From Meandrina meandrites (Eukaryota > Cnidaria > Anthozoa > Scleractinia > Meandrinidae), in assembly GCA_963693305.1 (NCBI GenBank), contig OY855910.1:18082362-18146361 (forward strand): a DNA stretch of 64,000 nt. The letters run 5' to 3'. Below are positions 29,057-39,515 of the stretch, in pieces. A model generated the notes under the pieces. It had not been told where the DNA came from, did not search any database, and saw only the letters and a list, made by a program, of their open reading frames with translations. Within the stretch, counting starts at the first letter, position 1, and each line of letters starts with the position of its first letter. The translations under genes and the position numbers were made by a program.

Positions 29057-31470
29057 ATACCCTTAACATCGAAGAAGCAGACAATTGCGAAGGACTGTTA
29101 ACACTTCAAGAGTGTGCAAATTCTCTTGGTCAGTTTAAAAATAATAAAACTCCTGGTTCGGACGGTTTTACAATTGAATTCTACAGATCATTCTGGAATG
29201 TTATCGGACAATTCATGGTTGATAGTTTCAATTACGCATTTAAAAATGGGTCTTTATCAATTACTCAAAAACTTGGAGTGATATCATTGATACCGAAAAA
29301 AGACAAAGATAAAAATTATCTGAAAAACTGGAGACCAATATCGCTACTTAATAATGACTACAAAATTGCCACAAAAGCTATAGCTCTACGCTTAGAAAAG
29401 GTTTTGCCAACTATCATCAGTTCAAGCCAAACTGGATACGTGAAGGGAAGATATATAGGTGAAAATATCAGAATCATATCAGATATGATGTCTTTTACTA
29501 AAGCTAAAAATATTCCAGGCCTTGCCGTTTTTCTTGACTTCGAGAAAGCCTTCGATTCCATCGAATGGAAATACTTGCAAAAATGCCTAGAGGTATTTAA
29601 CTTTGGTCCACAATTACGACAGTGGGTTTCAGTCTTGTATAAGGACATCACAAGTTGCGTCTTGAATAACGGTTTCGCAACTAAGCACTTCAACTTAAGT
29701 AGAGGAGTCAGACAAGGTTGCCCTCTTTCGGGTATCCTATTTGTAATTGGCGTGGAAATTTTAAACAATGCTATTACACGTTCAAACGAGATAAGAGGAA
29801 TCCAGATTGACAAAGAACAAACGGTCAAGGTCTCCCAATATGCAGACGATACAACAGTCTTCGTAAGGGATGTCCAGTCAATTCATAATCTTTTTTATCT
29901 ATTAAGCCAATTTGAAAGTTGCTCAGGTCTAAAAATAAACCAATCCAAATCAGAAATATTATGGTTGGGACGTTGGCGCCATAGAAAAGACCGTGTGCTA
30001 GACTTAAAACTAAGTGATGAGCCTATTTACGCCCTAGGGGTATATTTCTCATATAACGAAGAGCTTGCAACTGAAAAGAATTTCTTTGATAAGCTTAATC
30101 CCCTTAAAAAACTATTAAACATTTGGTCTTCCAGGGACTTATCGATATATGGAAGAATTAACATCGTTAAAACCCTTGCGATTTCTAAACTAACTTTCAT
30201 TTGCAGTGTGCTAGACACTCCAAACGGATTTACCGATGAAGTCAATAACATAATATTCAGATATATATGGAAAAACAAAAATGCAAAACTTCAAAAAACA
30301 ACTATCACAAGAAGCAAGAATGACGGAGGACTTGGCATGATTGACTTTTCACTATTCGATAAAGCGCTGAAAATATCATGGGTAAAACGTTTGTGCTCCA
30401 AGGAAACTGAACCATGGAAATCTATCCCATTATCATTACTTTCAAACGTTGGAGGCAAGCTTCTCTTCGAATGCAACTATGACATTAAATCTTTGTGTAT
30501 TAATGAGCACCTACCCAAATTCTACCGTGATATAATATTGCACTGGCAAGACTTAAACAGAACTACTCCTGAAAAGAAAGAAGATTTCTTAAACCAAACA
30601 ATTTGGAACAACCGATTCATAAGAATAGGCAAATCTTCAGTTTATTATCGTAATTGGTATCAAGTCGGCCTACAAAACCTTGCTGATATTGTTAACGATG
30701 AAGGAACTGGCTTCATGTCATTTAATACTTTCTTGGAAAAATTCAAAATCAAATGCAATTTTTTACAATACTTAAGTTTGTTGTCGGCTATACCAATTCA
30801 TTGGAAGAAGAGTCTGAAAAGAGACGAGCATCATCGTGTCCCGACAGACCCGCATCCCGCAATCGACAAGCTCACGTGTAAAACAGTTTATAACACTCTG
30901 GTCAACCGACAGCAATGTCCTCCTACCGCAGATAAAAGATTAATAGAATGCGGTTTTGATGCGCAAACGCGACAAGGTGTTTATTCGCTTCCATTTTGCG
31001 TAACGAAAGAAGTAAAACTATCTGTTTTCCAGTACAAGGTAATTCACAACATACTATATACAAATAACATTCTGTATAAAATGAAGAAAAAACCAAACCC
31101 TTATTGTCCCTACTGTACCAATGTCGAACAAACGATTGCTCATTTATTCTTCACATGTTCAGCAGCCACATCTTTCTGGTCCGAGTTCACTACTTGGTAC
31201 AATTCGCTATCAAAAACAAAGAAGACTTCTCTTTCTAAAACAGAAATAATATACGGCGTAACAGAAAACTGGTCGTCCTGTTCAACCCTTAACCACTTGA
31301 TTATAATTGGAAAATACTTTTTGTATACTAATGCCCTAACAGACCAAAGATTTCAGTTCGCCGATTATATCACTCTCGTTCGAGATAAAATTGAAACGGA
31401 AAAATACATCGCAATCATGACCAATAATCGCACTGCCTTTAATAAAAAGTGGTCAAATTTTCTTATTTAG
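29053..31470 (+). CDS. LINE ORF2, reverse transcriptase part
   Basis: This frame continues ORF2 after the T-run slip; the ATG at 29053 is not a biological start. Reverse transcriptase motifs are clear: NKTPGSDGF, NWRPISLLN, DFEKAFDSI, GVRQGCPLSG, YADDTTVF and LKINQSKSE. A C-terminal zf-RVT motif, CPYCTNVEQTIAHLFFTC, is typical of L1/Tx1 relatives. Apart from the upstream frameshift the domain is uninterrupted to its stop at 31470. The copy is therefore one small lesion from a complete ORF2. Confidence 0.85.
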   Translation: MNTLNIEEADNCEGLLTLQECANSLGQFKNNKTPGSDGFTIEFYRSFWNVIGQFMVDSFNYAFKNGSLSITQKLGVISLIPKKDKDKNYLKNWRPISLLNNDYKIATKAIALRLEKVLPTIISSSQTGYVKGRYIGENIRIISDMMSFTKAKNIPGLAVFLDFEKAFDSIEWKYLQKCLEVFNFGPQLRQWVSVLYKDITSCVLNNGFATKHFNLSRGVRQGCPLSGILFVIGVEILNNAITRSNEIRGIQIDKEQTVKVSQYADDTTVFVRDVQSIHNLFYLLSQFESCSGLKINQSKSEILWLGRWRHRKDRVLDLKLSDEPIYALGVYFSYNEELATEKNFFDKLNPLKKLLNIWSSRDLSIYGRINIVKTLAISKLTFICSVLDTPNGFTDEVNNIIFRYIWKNKNAKLQKTTITRSKNDGGLGMIDFSLFDKALKISWVKRLCSKETEPWKSIPLSLLSNVGGKLLFECNYDIKSLCINEHLPKFYRDIILHWQDLNRTTPEKKEDFLNQTIWNNRFIRIGKSSVYYRNWYQVGLQNLADIVNDEGTGFMSFNTFLEKFKIKCNFLQYLSLLSAIPIHWKKSLKRDEHHRVPTDPHPAIDKLTCKTVYNTLVNRQQCPPTADKRLIECGFDAQTRQGVYSLPFCVTKEVKLSVFQYKVIHNILYTNNILYKMKKKPNPYCPYCTNVEQTIAHLFFTCSAATSFWSEFTTWYNSLSKTKKTSLSKTEIIYGVTENWSSCSTLNHLIIIGKYFLYTNALTDQRFQFADYITLVRDKIETEKYIAIMTNNRTAFNKKWSNFLI

Positions 31471-32017
31471 CACATTTATTAGTAAATTTGTTATGCTTTT
31501 TGTGTGTGTGTGTGTGTTAATTGTAATTGTAGTTGTTTTCCTTTTAACGAGTAATTTCTATTTAAATTTTTCATTGTACTTTATTATTAGTAATCTTATT
31601 GTGAGAAGTGTAAATATTCGGATTGTTAGTAATGTGAGTAATGTCTGTAATTATAATTTGTATCCTTATCAATGTAAGCAATTTTAAAATTTGCCAATAA
31701 AAAAAAAAAAAAAACAAAAAAAAAACAAAAAAAACTTCTTTCCGCGTCATGTGCTCGCCGTTCGCTCGCGCGTGTCGCCAACAACTGGGGCATTTTGGCA
31801 ATCGTTTACAACACTGTTACTCCCTCCGATCAGCCGCGCTTACTTAACCCATTCCAACTTTTGATTAATTCAAATTTGTGATTACTTCTTGGACGAATCT
31901 TTGAAATGATTAAGTTGCTTTTAACGACAAGATTTCAACTAACCAGTGAAGGAATTATTTAGCTCAACCTTGACCGTAGCTTTGAAGTTGCTTAGTCAGA
32001 AAGAAGACAAAATTACT

Positions 32018-32284
32018 TACCGAACACTCAGGATCACTGTCTTTGGACTTCTGAAAGAGTTGCCTTCTCGTTTTTGTCGTCAGATCCGTTACTTGACTTT
32101 TCAGTTGCTGATTTTCTTTGCGGATCTCCGAAACTTCGGCCAGCAATCGCCTCAAGAGATCTCGATCTTTCCGGGGCTGCTTTCGGGGTTCCTTCACCAA
32201 GCACTGTCGTGTCTTCCATTTCTGCATTGGCTGATTCAATAGTTTTGCCGAGTACGAGTAAAGTTGACAAAAAATTCGAAGCAC
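32018..32284 (-). CDS. Possible first coding exon, coiled-coil protein
   Basis: The minus-strand frame contains a Lys/Arg-rich coiled-coil segment (RDLLRRLLAEVSEIRKENQQLKSQ). It ends at DSDPECS followed by a good donor (reverse strand TTCG|GTAAGT at about 32017). The rest of the gene was not found. Other frames across the same DNA are also open, so the frame choice rests on composition. It would be divergent from the transposase gene at 32540, sharing a roughly 200-bp upstream region. Confidence 0.35.
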
Positions 32285-32539
32285 ACTCTAGAACGACGAC
32301 TGGAAATGACGCGACGCAACACAACTTGACAATGCCACGATAGTTAAATTTCCCGCCTCGTCTCCAGTTTGACGCGACCAAGAAACAATTGTCATCAATG
32401 GCAACAAATCATTTGCTGAGCCCGCAGTGAGAGAAATTTGCAAGAATTCACACGTTTGAATCGAGGAGAGAGTTTTCATCGAGTTTTTGGTTGTTTATAT
32501 CGATATATTAAGTAATAGAACACAGGAGTATCGCAAAGA

Positions 32540-32771
32540 ATGAAAAGAAAAGGTTTACACGGCGAAACAAGTGGTAAAAAGAGGCGATCAAGGTGTAGAC
32601 AACGATGTCCTCATTGTCAGCAGTTACTTGGCAAATCTCAGTATCACGAACATCGCAAACGGTACTTCAATCCAGTACTCAAAGAATGGAAAACCGTGGC
32701 CGATCTAGCGAAAGTTAAAGCATCTATACCTATACCAGATGTCCCTGGATCAAGCTCAAGTGATAGCGAAG
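32540..32771 (+). CDS. Tnp2-like gene, exon 1 (zinc-binding N terminus)
   Basis: The ATG at 32540 opens a Lys/Arg-rich N terminus, then CPHCQQLL with a downstream HEHRKRYF (Cys2-His2-type spacing) and a Ser/Asp-rich end. It is followed by the donor G|GTAAGC. The next exon begins at 34182 after ATAG and completes the split codon as Asp. Confidence 0.65.
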
Positions 32772-33405
32772 GTAAGCTTTGCGTATATGTGACTTCGTGC
32801 ATTCGAATATCATGCAAAGCTAGAGTATGTTTTGAAAGACCACTTCGTTTTCACATGTTAATGCAGGTTAGACCCTTGTCATTTACATGTGTAAACAACA
32901 GCGCATTTTTCGAAAAATTTGTAATGAAAACCGGAAAGATCTTTGAAAGATTAGCAAACGGTCTCAAAATTTACCAGCCCAAACTTTCACCATGGACGTC
33001 GGTTTTTTTTTTAAATTTGAATTTCTATTGCCTCTATTCAATTTTGTCAAGGCCAAACAAGAATTGAGAGTTGAAGGATGGTACAGTAAACACATAATTA
33101 TTGTAAGAAATAATTCTTTTTATGCCAGGGTTATATCACTTAATGGCTAACAAGCAAATTAATTCTGATTGATTGGTATTCCAAACAAATGAAATGTTTC
33201 ATGTAGTGCATGATGTGTTTGTTTGTCAACTTGAAACAAGCTAAGGTCTGGTCTTTCAGGATAAGATTTTCCTGCTGCATGGTTAAGGGCCCGTTACAGT
33301 ATCTTGTTGCCAAGTTACACAGTCGGCATGCAAACTGTGCAATTTCACTTCTGGTTTTCTTGTTCTGCTCTGCAGCCAAATTTGACTTTTTCATGTAATA
33401 ATAAA

Positions 33406-33564
33406 TGTTGTGGTTTAATTTTATATTTGGTTCAAAAGTTTTCAAACCAGTTTGATTTTTAGTTTTCATTGTCTTATATTCATTATCATAATCTGAAACA
33501 AGGGAAAATAAAAATCAAACTGGTTTGAAAAATTTTAAACCAAAGTAAAATTTAAACCACAACA
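33406..33564. mobile_element. MITE with TGTTGTGGTTTAA ends, intact copy
   Basis: TGTTGTGGTTTAA on the left and TTTAAACCACAACA on the right bound 159 bp. Subterminal TTTTCAAACCAGTTTGA also pairs with its inverse. A second copy at 39253 is split by the DIRS-order element. Confidence 0.85.
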
Positions 33565-33571
33565 TAAATAC

Positions 33572-33721
33572 ATGTATATCAAACTTGAGAGACAGTGTTT
33601 CATCAAGATATCCAAACACCGAAAAGAGAGTTGAAAATGTGATGCACAGCAAGGTATTTTTGATGAAATAAGAGGTGTTTGGATAGCCGATGAAACACTG
33701 TGTAGAGTGTTTGATATACAT
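33572..33721. mobile_element. MITE with ATGTATATCAAAC ends
   Basis: ATGTATATCAAAC and GTTTGATATACAT are terminal. Inner arms ACAGTGTTTCATC and GATGAAACACTGT, and ATCCAAACACC and GGTGTTTGGAT, also pair. It lies in the first intron of the Tnp2-like gene. Confidence 0.8.
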
Positions 33722-33887
33722 TGTATGTTCTCAATCTTAATGAGTTTGAGAAGCATACAGATTGTACGTGAGTAGCCAGTAAGTCAACTCAGAGCAGCAA
33801 ATTATGTCAATTATTTTTATCCTTTTGAAAACCTTTGTGGTTTAATAATAATTGATGCTGTTAGATCATTCTTGGGTCATAATGCAG

Positions 33888-33997
33888 TAGTCTCCTTCAC
33901 AGCCATAGTTTGGGCTTGTCACTCAACGCTCCCTCCCTCAGTGCCAGTGAGGGAGTGTTACGTGACAAGCCGCAAGCAATGGCTGCAAAGGAGACTA
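33888..33997. mobile_element. MITE with TAGTCTCCTT ends
   Basis: TAGTCTCCTTCACAGCCAT pairs with ATGGCTGCAAAGGAGACTA. Inner arms GGGCTTGTCAC and GTGACAAGCC also pair, around a CTCCCTC/GAGGGAG centre. It is about 110 bp with no coding capacity. Confidence 0.8.
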
Positions 33998-35262
33998 GTC
34001 ATAATGAAACTAATTGGCTTATATTTAAATTGGTGGAAATTTCTTTAATCTATGAAAACAAAGGCTGAAAATTAAGAAACAAAGGAAATCATTTCTATAT
34101 CAATGGCTTTTTAGTGTAATTTAAGGTATACAGTATGCATGATAATAACTGAACTACCGGTATATATATTTTGTAAAATAGATGGAAACATGGATTCATC
34201 TCCTGGGCCAGCTGTACATGTAGAAGATCTTTCTGGGAGTGATTCTGGTAAGGACTCTGGATCCTTACTATGTACATGTACAATGTATTTATTTTTATTT
34301 GTTTCTTTGAGAAAAAATATTGTTCACTTGAGTCAGACACTTGGAAAAGGAGGTGTTATTGAACAGTTAAAGTAAATTTCCTGTTCTATGGATATGCTGA
34401 ATCAATGATAGTGTTTAATTATTACTGATCAAAAACACTGTGTATTTATAATCATGTACCAGTAACTTCAGGAATAAAAAGATTGTTGGTTTCTTCTACT
34501 GAATGTCTGGTTTTTAGCCAGATGGGCATCTAAGTGTCCTATATATGGATGACTACTATTTAAAAAAAAATATGAATTGGTTGATAAAGAGTCATTTTTA
34601 AGAAAATTTGGAAGACTTGAAGCAAAAAAATGTACATAAATTTTTGTTCTCAGATCCTCCAGTCCAAGAAGGTGGTGTTGTACATGAAGCAATTTTTGGG
34701 CACCCAATCTTGTCACAAGATGTTTACATGTTTTTACATGCATGAACTGTTCCTGCTTTGGTCAATTGCTAACATGAATAATTTATGTACAATTCAATGA
34801 CAACACAAGAAAGAACAAGAAAGTCTTTAAGTTTGAGTTACAGATACAAAACCTAAAAATGTTAACTTTCCTTTTTTGCACTTCACAGACAATTGGGGTG
34901 GTTCAGAAACTTGCAATGCAGCTCAACAGGTATGGTTTCACTGAAAGTTACAAGAATCATGTACTACACAACATTTATGCATGGGATCTACATCTTTTCA
35001 CAAGCTTTTTAAGGCCCTGGTCAAACATTGTACTTCACATGAGCCATATCAAATTATTTAGTTTTTAAGGCCGACCCAGATTACTTTAGATTGGCTGGAT
35101 TGAGTCAAACGTCAATCTTAATATTATTAGTCCCACCAAATTTTACGAGCTCTATAAAAGTCAGCGTTTAAATTCCCAAATAAACATGGTGAACATTCCT
35201 GAAGATTGTGATTTGATTTGGCTCAAGTAAGGATCGTGTTTGAGTCAGACACCAAACTTCAC

Positions 35263-36333
35263 ATGAAAATGTTCTTGATAAGTTTGGAAATCAAATGGTT
35301 CATGGCTTTCGATGTTTCAGATACGCAAGTTGAACTTGTCGGTCGATGGAAGCTTTCACGCTTCGGTAAATTTTGTTCAGGATTTGCATGCATGTTTGGC
35401 GTGTTGTAGAAAGAGGGCTTAATGTATTGGAATTTTGCTTTTACAGAACATTTCTAAAAAATTGTTTTGTGGAATGATGTTCCACCAATACTAATGTGCT
35501 GTTCCAGAAAATATCCATACCCCAGGTGTGGTCAACTCGATCGATCTGTCTCTTAGCGCGTGCATACATAGTATTTCAACCCTGGAATTTCAATTCGGCA
35601 ACTTGGTAAAATCTTCTAAACCTCAAGAAATGGATTTTATTCCTAAATAATACACGCATTCATGAAAATTTTCTTGATAAGTTTGGAAATGAAATTGTTC
35701 ACGGCTTTCGATGTTTCAGATACGCAAGTTGACCTTGTCGGTCGATGAAAGCTTTCACGCTTCGGTAAATTTTGTTCAGGATTTGCATGCATGTTTGGCG
35801 TGTTGTAGAAAGAGGGCTTAATGTATTGGAATTTTGCTTTTACAGAACATTTCTAAAAAATTGTTTTGTGGAATGATGTTCCACCAATACTAATGTGCTG
35901 TTCCAGAAAATATCCATACCCCAGGTGTGGTCAACTCGATCGATCTGTCTCTTAGCGCGTGCATACATAGTATTTCAACCCTGGAATTTCAATTCGGCAA
36001 CTTGGTAAAATCTTCTAAACCTCAAGAAATGGATTTTATTCCTAAATAATACACGCATTCATAAAAATTTTCTTGATAAGTTTGGAAATGAAATTGTTCA
36101 CGGCTTTCAATGTTTCAGATATGCAAGTTGACCTTGTCGGTCGATGAAAGCTTTCACGCTTCGGTAAATTTTGTTCAAGATTTGCATGCATGTGTGACGT
36201 GTTGTAGAAAGAGGGCTCAATGTATTGGAATTTTGCTTTTACAGAACATTTCTAAAAGATTGTTTTGTGGAATGATGTTACATCAAAACTAATCTGCTGT
36301 TCCAGAAAATATCCATACCCCAGGGGTGGTCAA
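35263..36333. repeat. 399-bp tandem repeat, about 2.7 copies
   Basis: Landmark TTCTTGATAAGTTTGGAAAT starts near 35272, 35671 and 36070, an interval of 399 bp. Each unit contains GATTTGCATGCATGTTTGGC or a near copy and GTTCCAGAAAATATCCATAC. It expands intron 3 of the Tnp2-like gene. The low divergence indicates a recent duplication. Confidence 0.9.
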
Positions 36334-36369
36334 TGGAAATTCACTTCATTTTTTTTTTCTTAATGAAAG

Positions 36370-37323
36370 GATTCACTGGAGTCTGATGAGTCTGATCTTG
36401 CAAGTTCCAATGAGGGGCAGAGTTGTAGTGAAGATGAAGGCACGGATTATGCAGATTCTGATTCCAGTGATATAGAAGATATGCTGCAGCCAGAGGAAGT
36501 TGAATTGCCTCAGCCGTCTCCACTGAGTACTAATCAGCAACGTACCCGAATAATTCTGACCTGGATTGTTTATTTTGTATTGGTCTGGCAGTACAAGAAC
36601 TATGTTAGCGACAATGCCATTGAACAGCTGCTGAACTTTGTGCAACAGTTACTATTTTGCATTGGGGAGCTGATCAAGGACCACACAGAGTTGTGTATTG
36701 TTCTTGCCACAAATCTTCCAACTTCCCTGTACTCAGCAAGGAAGCTGTTAAAAATTGATCGGGACAATTTTCAGCAGTATGTTGTCTGTCCCAAATGCAC
36801 AAAACTCTATCACATGGATGAAGTTGTCTTCAATGAAGGTCACCGAACTGTTGCAAGGACTTGTAACAATATGCCCTTTCCACAAGCAAGGCGGCGTAGG
36901 ATTTGTGAAGCACAGCTTTGTAAAAAGGTAACTCTAAAGAATGGAATCACTAAGTTTTATGCCCTTACGACGTACTGTTACAAGAGCATCATTGAATCAC
37001 TAGAGGCCTTACTAAAACGCCCTGGACTTGAGGAACAGTGTGAAAAATGGAGAAACAGAGCTAGAGATGATGACTTGTATGCAGATGTTTATGATGGCAA
37101 AGTTTGGAAAAAGTTTGGCAACTGGAAGGGCACAAAGGAATTTTTCAACCTGTCTCGATCATTTGGTCTTATGTTGAACGTTGACTGGTTCCAACCATTT
37201 AAACATCGGAATGATTATTCAGTTGGTGAAATGTACATGGTATTAATGAATCTGCCAAGAAACATTAGATTTAAAAAGAAAAGTCTCTTAACCACTTTCT
37301 GGGGCCTGCAACCGATGAACTGA
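36370..37323 (+). CDS. Tnp2-like gene, long exon, N-terminal transposase part
   Basis: The exon begins after GAAAG at 36369 with an acidic stretch (DSLESDESDLASSNEG). It continues through the frame that contains the CPKC..H zinc motif and the VDWFQPFKH block of Tnp2 transposases. The frame is lost at about 37280; the stop at 37321-37323 is out of register with the homologous sequence. Confidence 0.7.
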   Translation, partial: DSLESDESDLASSNEGQSCSEDEGTDYADSDSSDIEDMLQPEEVELPQPSPLSTNQQRTRIILTWIVYFVLVWQYKNYVSDNAIEQLLNFVQQLLFCIGELIKDHTELCIVLATNLPTSLYSARKLLKIDRDNFQQYVVCPKCTKLYHMDEVVFNEGHRTVARTCNNMPFPQARRRRICEAQLCKKVTLKNGITKFYALTTYCYKSIIESLEALLKRPGLEEQCEKWRNRARDDDLYADVYDGKVWKKFGNWKGTKEFFNLSRSFGLMLNVDWFQPFKHRNDYSVGEMYMVLMNLPRNIRFKKKSLLTTFWGLQPMN

Positions 37324-37386
37324 AAGCCCTCTGGAAAGGTGTTAAAGTAAACACTTTTAACAGTCCATCTACCTCTGTGGAGGTTC

Positions 37387-38967
37387 GTGCAGCTCTTTCA
37401 TGTGGTGCTGCCGACATCCCTGCTGCTCGGAAACTATGTGGATTTCTTGGCCATTCTGCTAACAGAGGATGTTCCCACTGCTACAAATTCTTTCCTGGTG
37501 GGTTTGGAGAGCGCAAAGACTACAGTGGTTTTGACAGAGACCAGTGGCCAAGGAGGAACTCACACCAGCATCGTCAAAAACTGCAAATCTGAAACAGAAG
37601 CTGAAAAGCTAGCCAGTAAACTTGGAACAAGATATACAGCCTTACTGGAACTGCCTTATTATGAGGCCATTCAAATGTGTGCCATAGACCCTATGCATAA
37701 CTTATTCTTAGGGACAGCGAAAAGAGTGTTTTCAAAATGGATTGAAAGTGACATTATTGGAAAGGCTGGGCTTGAGAACATTCAAAGCAGGATTGAGGAG
37801 ATTTCTACATTATCTGATATAGGAAGACTTCCTGGAAACATCAAGTCGAATTATGGCGGATACACAGCTGCCCAATGGAAAAATTTCGTTCTCCTTTACT
37901 CAATGTATGCACTAAAAGACATACTTCCAGAGCAACACCTTCATTACTGGCAATCCTTTGTGCTGGCTTGCCGTCTTCTCTGTAAGCCTTGCATTACAAA
38001 AACTGAGTTAATGCTTGCAGACTGTAAACTCATGGACTTCTTAAAGGAATATGAGAAACTTAATGGCAAATTGGCAATATCTCCTAACATGCACCTCCAT
38101 CTCCATCTCAAAGAATGCGTGGAAAATTACGGCAGCGTATATGGTTTTTGGCTGTTTAGCTTTGAACGGTATAATGGAATGTTAGGATCCTATCACACAA
38201 ACTATAAGACAGTGGAAATACAAATTATGCGCAAATTTATGACATCTTGTAGTCTGGCAAATATGCAGTATTGCCTCCCAGAAGAATATCAAGAATTCTT
38301 TTTTGACAATTGCAAAGCCATGTTAGGTTCCAAAGGAATTTTAGAGAACATTGCAGAACTTCCACACCTTATGATGGCCTCCACTGGATCCTTAATTGGT
38401 AAAGAATCTGTATGGGCAGATTTATCATCAATTAAGTTCGGAAGCCCTTACAAGCTGGCAAGACTGGATCAGGATGAACTAGCAGCACTCCGTGTAGTTT
38501 ATCACACCCTGTACCCAACATTGGCTGAAACATCACAGGCTATGGCATCTTTGTACAAGAAGTATTCATCTCTAACAGTTGCTGGCGAGAGATATGGTTC
38601 AACATTAGCCTCAAGACTATGTCCATATGCCCGTGTAACAGCATCATGGTGTGCTGAAAATGGATGCATTGACTCTGGCTTGATGAGGCCAGGAATTGTA
38701 CGTTATTACATAGTCCATAGTCTGGAAATTCAAAGAAAGCAGTATGTTCATGTTTTTGCAATTGTGAACTGGCTGAAACCTTCTGAACAAGACTTTGGCT
38801 TCAAGAACCCACTATCGGTTTGGCATGCAAGTGCCTACGAGACTTCTGGGCCATCTGTCTTTTTACCTGTCCAGGGGATTCACTCAAAGTATTTGTCAGC
38901 TAAAAAACTTTTGTCAGGACAGAACTATCTGATCGTGTCTCCCATTTCTAGAAGAATTTTGTTGTAA
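37387..38967 (+). CDS. Tnp2-like gene, C-terminal part with DUF4218-like region
   Basis: Homologous residues in this frame start near 37580 (SETEAEKLASKLGTRY). The first 60 codons are an out-of-frame overlap of the GFLGHSANRGCSHCYKFFP segment encoded in another frame. From 37580 to the stop there is a continuous conserved C-terminal half, including LPYYEAIQMCAIDPMHNLFLG and WLFSFERYNGMLG. Confidence 0.7.
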   Translation: MQLFHVVLPTSLLLGNYVDFLAILLTEDVPTATNSFLVGLESAKTTVVLTETSGQGGTHTSIVKNCKSETEAEKLASKLGTRYTALLELPYYEAIQMCAIDPMHNLFLGTAKRVFSKWIESDIIGKAGLENIQSRIEEISTLSDIGRLPGNIKSNYGGYTAAQWKNFVLLYSMYALKDILPEQHLHYWQSFVLACRLLCKPCITKTELMLADCKLMDFLKEYEKLNGKLAISPNMHLHLHLKECVENYGSVYGFWLFSFERYNGMLGSYHTNYKTVEIQIMRKFMTSCSLANMQYCLPEEYQEFFFDNCKAMLGSKGILENIAELPHLMMASTGSLIGKESVWADLSSIKFGSPYKLARLDQDELAALRVVYHTLYPTLAETSQAMASLYKKYSSLTVAGERYGSTLASRLCPYARVTASWCAENGCIDSGLMRPGIVRYYIVHSLEIQRKQYVHVFAIVNWLKPSEQDFGFKNPLSVWHASAYETSGPSVFLPVQGIHSKYLSAKKLLSGQNYLIVSPISRRILL

Positions 38968-39515
38968 ATAGCATACAAAGGGGAAGGGGGGGGGGGGGGG
39001 GGGAATCTTAAAAGAGATTGATAAGAGGTTTATTCTACATTGTACATGTATGACCAAACAAAAAAAACTTAAATTTTTTTACATGTAATGTTACTGTTTT
39101 GTACTAGCTGACATTTTGCTTGTGCACGGTGATAAGCTCATCTAACTTTGCCAGCGTTTGCCTGCACAGTGCCTGCAATGTAGAAATTAGAAGTGATGCC
39201 ATGTCAATGTACAAGGAGCAGGTTTCCAAATTTCGTGGAAACTGCATGTACTTGTTGTGGTTTAAATTTTTCTTTGGTTTAAAATTTTTCAAACCAGTTT
39301 GATTTTTAGTTTTCATTGTCTTGTATTGATTATCATAATCTGAAACAAAGGAAAATAAAAATCAAACTGGTTTGAAAAATTTTAAACCAAATGTATTTTG
39401 TAATGTTTTGGTATGTAACTGAAGTATGTAGGAATGTATTCATAAGATTGTGTTAATGATTTAGTTGTTTATTAATCCTGTGGGATTCGTTTGGTTATTT
39501 AAGAGATTGTAAGTT

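Larger units (their letters stand above)
26472..31747 (+). mobile_element. Full-length L1/Tx1-like LINE with 15-bp target duplication
   Basis: The direct repeat AACTTCTTTCCGCGT is present at 26472-26486 and 31733-31747, exactly bounding the element (26487-31732). The element has a short 5' UTR, ORF1 (26560-27459), ORF2 (27731-31470, one frameshift), a TG-rich 3' end and an A-rich tail with interspersed C. The exact, long duplication and full length indicate a fairly recent insertion. The target sequence resumes after 31747 (CATGTGCTCGCC). Confidence 0.9.
32540..38967 (+). pseudogene. Intron-containing Tnp2/DUF4218-type transposase gene, degraded
   Basis: The exons fit as 32540-32771, 34182-34247, 34889-34929 and 36370 onward. 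Phases agree across each GT-AG junction. Exon 1 encodes a basic zinc-binding motif (CPHCQQLLGKSQYHEH). Short acidic exons follow. The long exon encodes a Tnp2-like transposase (CPKCTKLYHMDE, VDWFQPFKHRNDYSVGEMYM, CAIDPMHNLFLGTAKRVF) and a DUF4218-like end (SPNMHLHLHLKECVENYGS). Tnp2 proteins belong to CACTA/Plavaka-type transposons. The coding sequence breaks near 37280, where a short conserved block seems deleted and the frame changes, and again near 37580. The gene is therefore dead or needs unseen splicing. Terminal inverted repeats were not identified. Confidence 0.7.

Noticed and set aside
31690..31732. Processed pseudogene poly(A) tail
   Set aside because: The A-rich run is the tail of the LINE, as the flanking 15-bp duplication starts right after it and matches the 5' side.
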